Below, in pieces: positions 21,648-22,551 of a stretch of DNA of 22,551 bases. The translations under genes were made by a program, and so were the position numbers. Each line of letters opens with the position of its first letter. Positions within the stretch are counted from its first letter, which is position 1. The notes below the pieces were generated by a model. The model was given only the letters and a program-made list of their open reading frames with translations, did no database searches and was not told the origin of the DNA. The DNA is from a virus, in IMG/VR virus record IMGVR_UViG_3300030406_006292, positions 1 through 22,551 of that record; one strand, given 5' to 3'.

Positions 21648-22551
21648 CAGATTCCTCTGGTCGACCTCCTTCGTCTGGGTTTACTGCACTTCCTGCAATA
21701 TTTTGTGGAACACGAATATCATCTTGTCCATCAAGAGTTTCATAGCCCAGAGAGTCTCTTGCTTCATTTATTGTAATAATACCGCCATTTACAAGAGCAG
21801 TATAGTATGAAGCTGCATCGCGCAACTCAGGTTGCAAAGCAGGAATATCTGTTACATCTTCTGAGATTTCAAATCCGAAAAATCTAGAGTATGCTGCATT
21901 TATTTTTCGTACAATCGGAAGTACTGTTTCAAGATAGTACATTCTCATGTTTGGACGAATATTTGCATTGTTACCAGAGTCCAACATAATTGGTGGTACT
22001 CCCAATGCTTTTAAAATAATTTTTTCATTTTCAGCAATAGCTACTTGGAAATCTAGCTCTCTGAAGTTTACATTTGAAATCTCGTCGACTTCAATACCGC
22101 CATCAAGAATCAGAGGTCGTCTACCTCCTGCGTCTGGGCGATAACGCATAGTCCAAGACTGAATCATGCGCTCTTTAATTTTTTCTGATAAAGTATTTGG
22201 AGACTTTAGTACAAGACCTGGAACTGCTCCGTTCTTGAAAAAGTTATCCTGAAACTTTCTCATATTTGTGGTAAGTTGCATTGTTCTTACCGCAGGCTTG
22301 AGTCTTGATGTTCCTCGAAAGATTGAATAAAAAGAATTTTCTTTTATGTGTATAATCTCTTCGGGAGCGTAGTCTACATCATTATAAGTATACTTTTCAA
22401 TATACGTTTTACTATCCGCATGAATTGTTACATTATCTGCGGGAAGATGATATAAATGAGCGCCATCAAAATAGATAAAAATGTTACCATCGAGAAGAAA
22501 GTCAGTAACTAAGTTACGCTTAAAGGAACTAATATCTTGAAAAAGATTAGG
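21631..22551 (-). CDS. Portal protein, HK97 type (partial, N-terminus beyond window)
   Basis: A frame open from the right edge to TAG at 21631, with 306 residues visible. An in-frame ATG at 22281 is internal, since the 90 codons upstream are clearly portal-like: SSFKRNLVTDFLLDGNIFIY near the edge and YAPEEIIHIKENSFYSIFRG. Further on are FFKNGAVPGLVLKSPNTLSE, then ILDGGIEVDEISN, a helix with IAENEKIILKALGVPPIMLD and a C-terminal GGIITINEARDSLGYE helix. These match the C-terminal two-thirds of HK97-type portals (about 420 aa). The portal dodecamer forms the DNA channel at the unique capsid vertex. The acidic end (ESDDNEE) is typical. Roughly 100 residues are missing. Confidence 0.93.
   Translation of the reverse strand, partial: PNLFQDISSFKRNLVTDFLLDGNIFIYFDGAHLYHLPADNVTIHADSKTYIEKYTYNDVDYAPEEIIHIKENSFYSIFRGTSRLKPAVRTMQLTTNMRKFQDNFFKNGAVPGLVLKSPNTLSEKIKERMIQSWTMRYRPDAGGRRPLILDGGIEVDEISNVNFRELDFQVAIAENEKIILKALGVPPIMLDSGNNANIRPNMRMYYLETVLPIVRKINAAYSRFFGFEISEDVTDIPALQPELRDAASYYTALVNGGIITINEARDSLGYETLDGQDDIRVPQNIAGSAVNPDEGGRPEESDDNEE

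Noticed and set aside
22279-22281. ATG at 22281 as the portal start
   Set aside because: The same frame is open to the window edge and its 90 upstream codons read as portal sequence, so this Met is internal.
1-22551. tRNA genes, CRISPR arrays, insertion sequences, defence or toxin-antitoxin genes
   Set aside because: Coding of virion genes fills almost the whole window. The few gaps (at most 137 bp) contain only the regulatory sites listed, and no repeat array, transposase or cloverleaf was seen.

Overview
This window is a late structural (virion morphogenesis) module of a long-tailed dsDNA phage or prophage. Every convincing gene reads on the minus strand, so the biological order runs from the right edge (22551) to the left edge (1). 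The host is probably a Gram-negative, perhaps marine, bacterium. This is inferred from the lambda-type tail-tip cassette (M, L, K, I, J), the AT-rich sequence and two perfect sigma70-type promoters. No integrase, repressor, lysis or replication gene is present, so lifestyle cannot be judged.

Head region (22551 to 19251): the C-terminal part of an HK97-type portal, a small unknown protein, then one 675-codon frame that joins a prohead protease to the scaffold domain and major capsid protein. A strong internal ribosome-binding site at 20752 and an abrupt rise in GC at that point suggest that the capsid protein is also made separately. A strong terminator follows at 19263-19290.

Neck and tube (19250 to 15174): a head-tail adaptor, a long 435-aa HK97-gp10/gpZ-like protein, a tail terminator, and a 554-aa tail tube protein with an inserted domain. 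A cUUCGg-loop terminator (15136-15160) and then a perfect TTGACA-N17-TATAAT promoter (15083-15111) separate this unit from the next.

Tail assembly and tip (15036 to 683): a G/GT-type pair of tail assembly chaperones joined by a textbook -1 frameshift signal (A AAT TTT, 8-nt spacer, 8-bp stem), a 1291-aa tape measure, then M, L, K, I and a 2209-aa J-type receptor-binding protein. Start and stop codons mostly overlap (TAATG, GTGA, TAGTG), so translation is tightly coupled.

Appendage genes (615 to 1): a second promoter with the same architecture and the same upstream A-rich motif as the first drives a small Ig-like appendage protein and a further protein cut by the left edge.

The system is recognisable rather than of an unknown class. 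Its most notable points are the protease-capsid fusion with a nested capsid start, the chaperone frameshift signal, the shared phage promoter motif, and the large insertions in J, L, the tube and the neck protein.
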